This document shows positions 24,613-25,451 of a DNA stretch of 25,451 nucleotides, piece after piece. Both the position numbers and the translations under genes were made by a program. Position 1 is the first letter of the stretch. The number at the start of each line of letters is the position of its first letter. The notes beneath the pieces are model-generated. The model was not told the origin of the DNA. It saw nothing but the letters and a program-made list of their open reading frames with translations, and ran no database searches. The stretch is from Kineosporiaceae bacterium (lineage in GTDB: Bacteria > Actinomycetota > Actinomycetes > Actinomycetales > Angustibacteraceae): contig DAIETC010000208.1 in assembly GCA_027345905.1 (NCBI GenBank), positions 1 through 25,451 on the forward strand, given 5' to 3'.

Positions 24613-25215
24613 GTGGCGGCAGTTGTCGAGCGGGTCGCACTGGCCCCGCTACCGCGCACGGGGCGCTTCACCGCGCTGGTGGTGATCGGGCAGCTGGGCG
24701 CGCGCGACTCAGTCAGTCGCACCTTGCGCGCCCTAGGGGCCCGCGATGTGGTGCAGGCAGCAACCCTGGGCGAAGGACGCCAGCGAGCGTTCACGATGGG
24801 GCCGCGAGAGCTCTGCGTCGTGGACGCCGCCCTGCCGGACGGGTCTGGCTTGGCGTTGCTCTCCGAACTGCGCTCGCGGGGCTGGAACCGCGGACTGGTG
24901 CTGTCGTGCCTCGAGGACGCGTACAGCGTGCGGGCCGCGTTGTCCGCCGGCGTCCGTTGCTTCCTGGTCTCGCGTCGTGCCGCCTCTGCGAACCCGCCTG
25001 CGACGGGAGCCTCCGCGGGCGAGCAGCTGTCCGCCCGCGAGATCCAGGTGCTGCAGCATGTCGGAAACGGCCGCTCCAACAAGGAGATCGGCGCCAGCCT
25101 CGGACTGTCGGCGCTGACCGTGAAGAGTCACCTCGCGCGCATTGCGCGCAAGCTCGGCACCGGCGATCGCGCCGAGATGGTCATGCTGGCCCTGCGGACC
25201 GGTGCCATCAGCTGA
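24613..25215 (+). CDS. LuxR-type response regulator with degenerate receiver domain
   Basis: 200 residues. The N-terminal receiver-like domain (about 19-122) keeps a phospho-acceptor-like Asp71 (CVVDAALPDGSGL) and Ser98 (LVLSCLED). It lacks the acidic pair that binds magnesium after strand 1 (LVVIGQLGARD instead of a DD/ED pair), and the usual Lys after strand 5 is replaced (CFLVS, Val119). After a linker, the LuxR/FixJ HTH runs 139-197: LSAREIQVLQHVGNGRSNKEIGASLGLSALTVKSHLARIARKLG. GTG 24613 has AGGAG six bases upstream, which fixes the start; the frame is open to 24544 without a ribosome site. It is an orphan: no histidine kinase is in view. Signal-independent or non-phosphorylated control is inferred. 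Confidence 0.88.
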   Translation: MAAVVERVALAPLPRTGRFTALVVIGQLGARDSVSRTLRALGARDVVQAATLGEGRQRAFTMGPRELCVVDAALPDGSGLALLSELRSRGWNRGLVLSCLEDAYSVRAALSAGVRCFLVSRRAASANPPATGASAGEQLSAREIQVLQHVGNGRSNKEIGASLGLSALTVKSHLARIARKLGTGDRAEMVMLALRTGAIS

Positions 25216-25278
25216 CCCGTTCGCTCGGGGGCCAAGCCCGCTCGGTCGCCTGTCATCACTGTGGCCGTCGGCCGCCTT

Positions 25279-25323
25279 GACGTCGGCCGCTGGGACGTCG
25301 GCCGCTGGGACGTCGGCCGCTAG
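25279..25323. repeat. Three tandem copies of a 15-nt unit
   Basis: Unit GACGTCGGCCGCTGG at 25279, 25294 and 25309 (the last ends TAG). A decayed relative precedes it (25261-25278). It lies in the gap after the response regulator. As 15 is a multiple of three it could be a relic of coding sequence, but no supportable gene covers it. Confidence 0.85.
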
Positions 25324-25333
25324 GCACCGCTCG

Positions 25334-25399
25334 GGCACCGGCTCCGGAACCGGCTCGGGTTCAGGTTCAGGTTCAGGCTCGGGCTCGGGCTCGGGCTCG
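25334..25399. repeat. Hexanucleotide repeat array (GGCTCG/GGTTCA)
   Basis: Eleven consecutive hexamers of the form GG-N-N-C-N: GGCACC, GGCTCC, GGAACC, GGCTCG, three GGTTCA and four GGCTCG. It reads as Gly-Ser/Gly-Thr dipeptides on the plus strand and Pro-Glu on the minus strand. I see no gene that would use either reading, so I call it non-coding. From 25216 to 25451 I find no confident gene; a GTG at 25438 could begin the next one but too little is visible. Confidence 0.85.
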
Positions 25400-25451
25400 G
25401 GCCGCATGGGTGCAGGCGTGGGTGCAGCGAAAGTGATGTGATCACAGCAGG

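Noticed and set aside
24733..25407. Minus-strand open frame starting with a Pro-Glu repeat
   Set aside because: It lies antisense to the well-supported response regulator, has no ribosome site, and beyond the repeat shows only arginine/glycine/alanine-rich shadow sequence.

Overview
The window reads as ordinary chromosome from a high-GC actinomycete. Base composition is strongly GC-rich, many genes start at GTG, and the gene content is typically actinobacterial: a GlgX/TreX-TreY-TreZ trehalose route, a coproporphyrin-type heme branch (HemE, HemG/CgoX, HemQ), a mycobacterial-type LigC ligase with a stand-alone LigD-type polymerase/primase, DUF3000 and DUF4349 proteins, and a tiny DUF6131-like membrane peptide. 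As I recall it, the order hemE - hemG - hemQ - msrB, with DUF3000 beyond hemE, resembles the Rv2674-Rv2680 region of Mycobacterium tuberculosis. I cannot name the order or genus from sequence alone.

Region by region. (1) 1-8182, trehalose and polyphosphate: the 3' part of glgX overlaps treY by ATGA. treZ, their usual partner, lies 2.3 kb further on, separated by a DUF559/AbiEi-like gene (4292-5239) and an opposed ppk2. A nearly identical palindromic repeat of about 65 nt sits on each side of the DUF559 gene, and the first copy supplies the treY stop codon. (2) 8269-15459, redox, hydrolase and DNA-repair genes: a RibD C-terminal-type reductase, a membrane-anchored alpha/beta hydrolase, ligC, a small conserved protein, an SRPBCC protein, a membrane-tethered esterase, a 51-residue membrane peptide, and a LigD-type polymerase on the minus strand. 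The non-coding DNA around the small peptide (13743-14084 and 14241-14430) is packed with direct repeats and hairpins. (3) 15570-20286, heme and oxidative repair: msrB converges on a minus-strand set hemE, hemG, hemQ, into which a divergent DUF4349 lipoprotein gene is set. (4) 20353-23786, export: a translationally coupled ABC-2 exporter operon (ATPase, permease, permease) and an EamA-family transporter. (5) 23881 to the end: a DUF3000 gene, a degenerate LuxR-type response regulator, and a repeat-rich tail.

The genes join into a few processes. GlgX, TreY and TreZ convert glycogen-type glucan to trehalose. HemE, HemG and HemQ are the last or near-last steps of coproporphyrin-dependent heme synthesis. 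LigC and the stand-alone polymerase would form a gap-filling and sealing pair in DNA repair; no Ku gene is in the window.

Two signals go beyond gene content. At least seven genes that lack a Shine-Dalgarno sequence have a -10-like hexamer (A at its second position, T at its sixth) exactly six bases before the start codon, which is the geometry of leaderless transcripts. The paired palindromes around the DUF559 gene, inside a trehalose gene set, look like the footprint of a small repeat element or an inserted cassette. I see no tRNA, rRNA, CRISPR array, transposase or phage gene.
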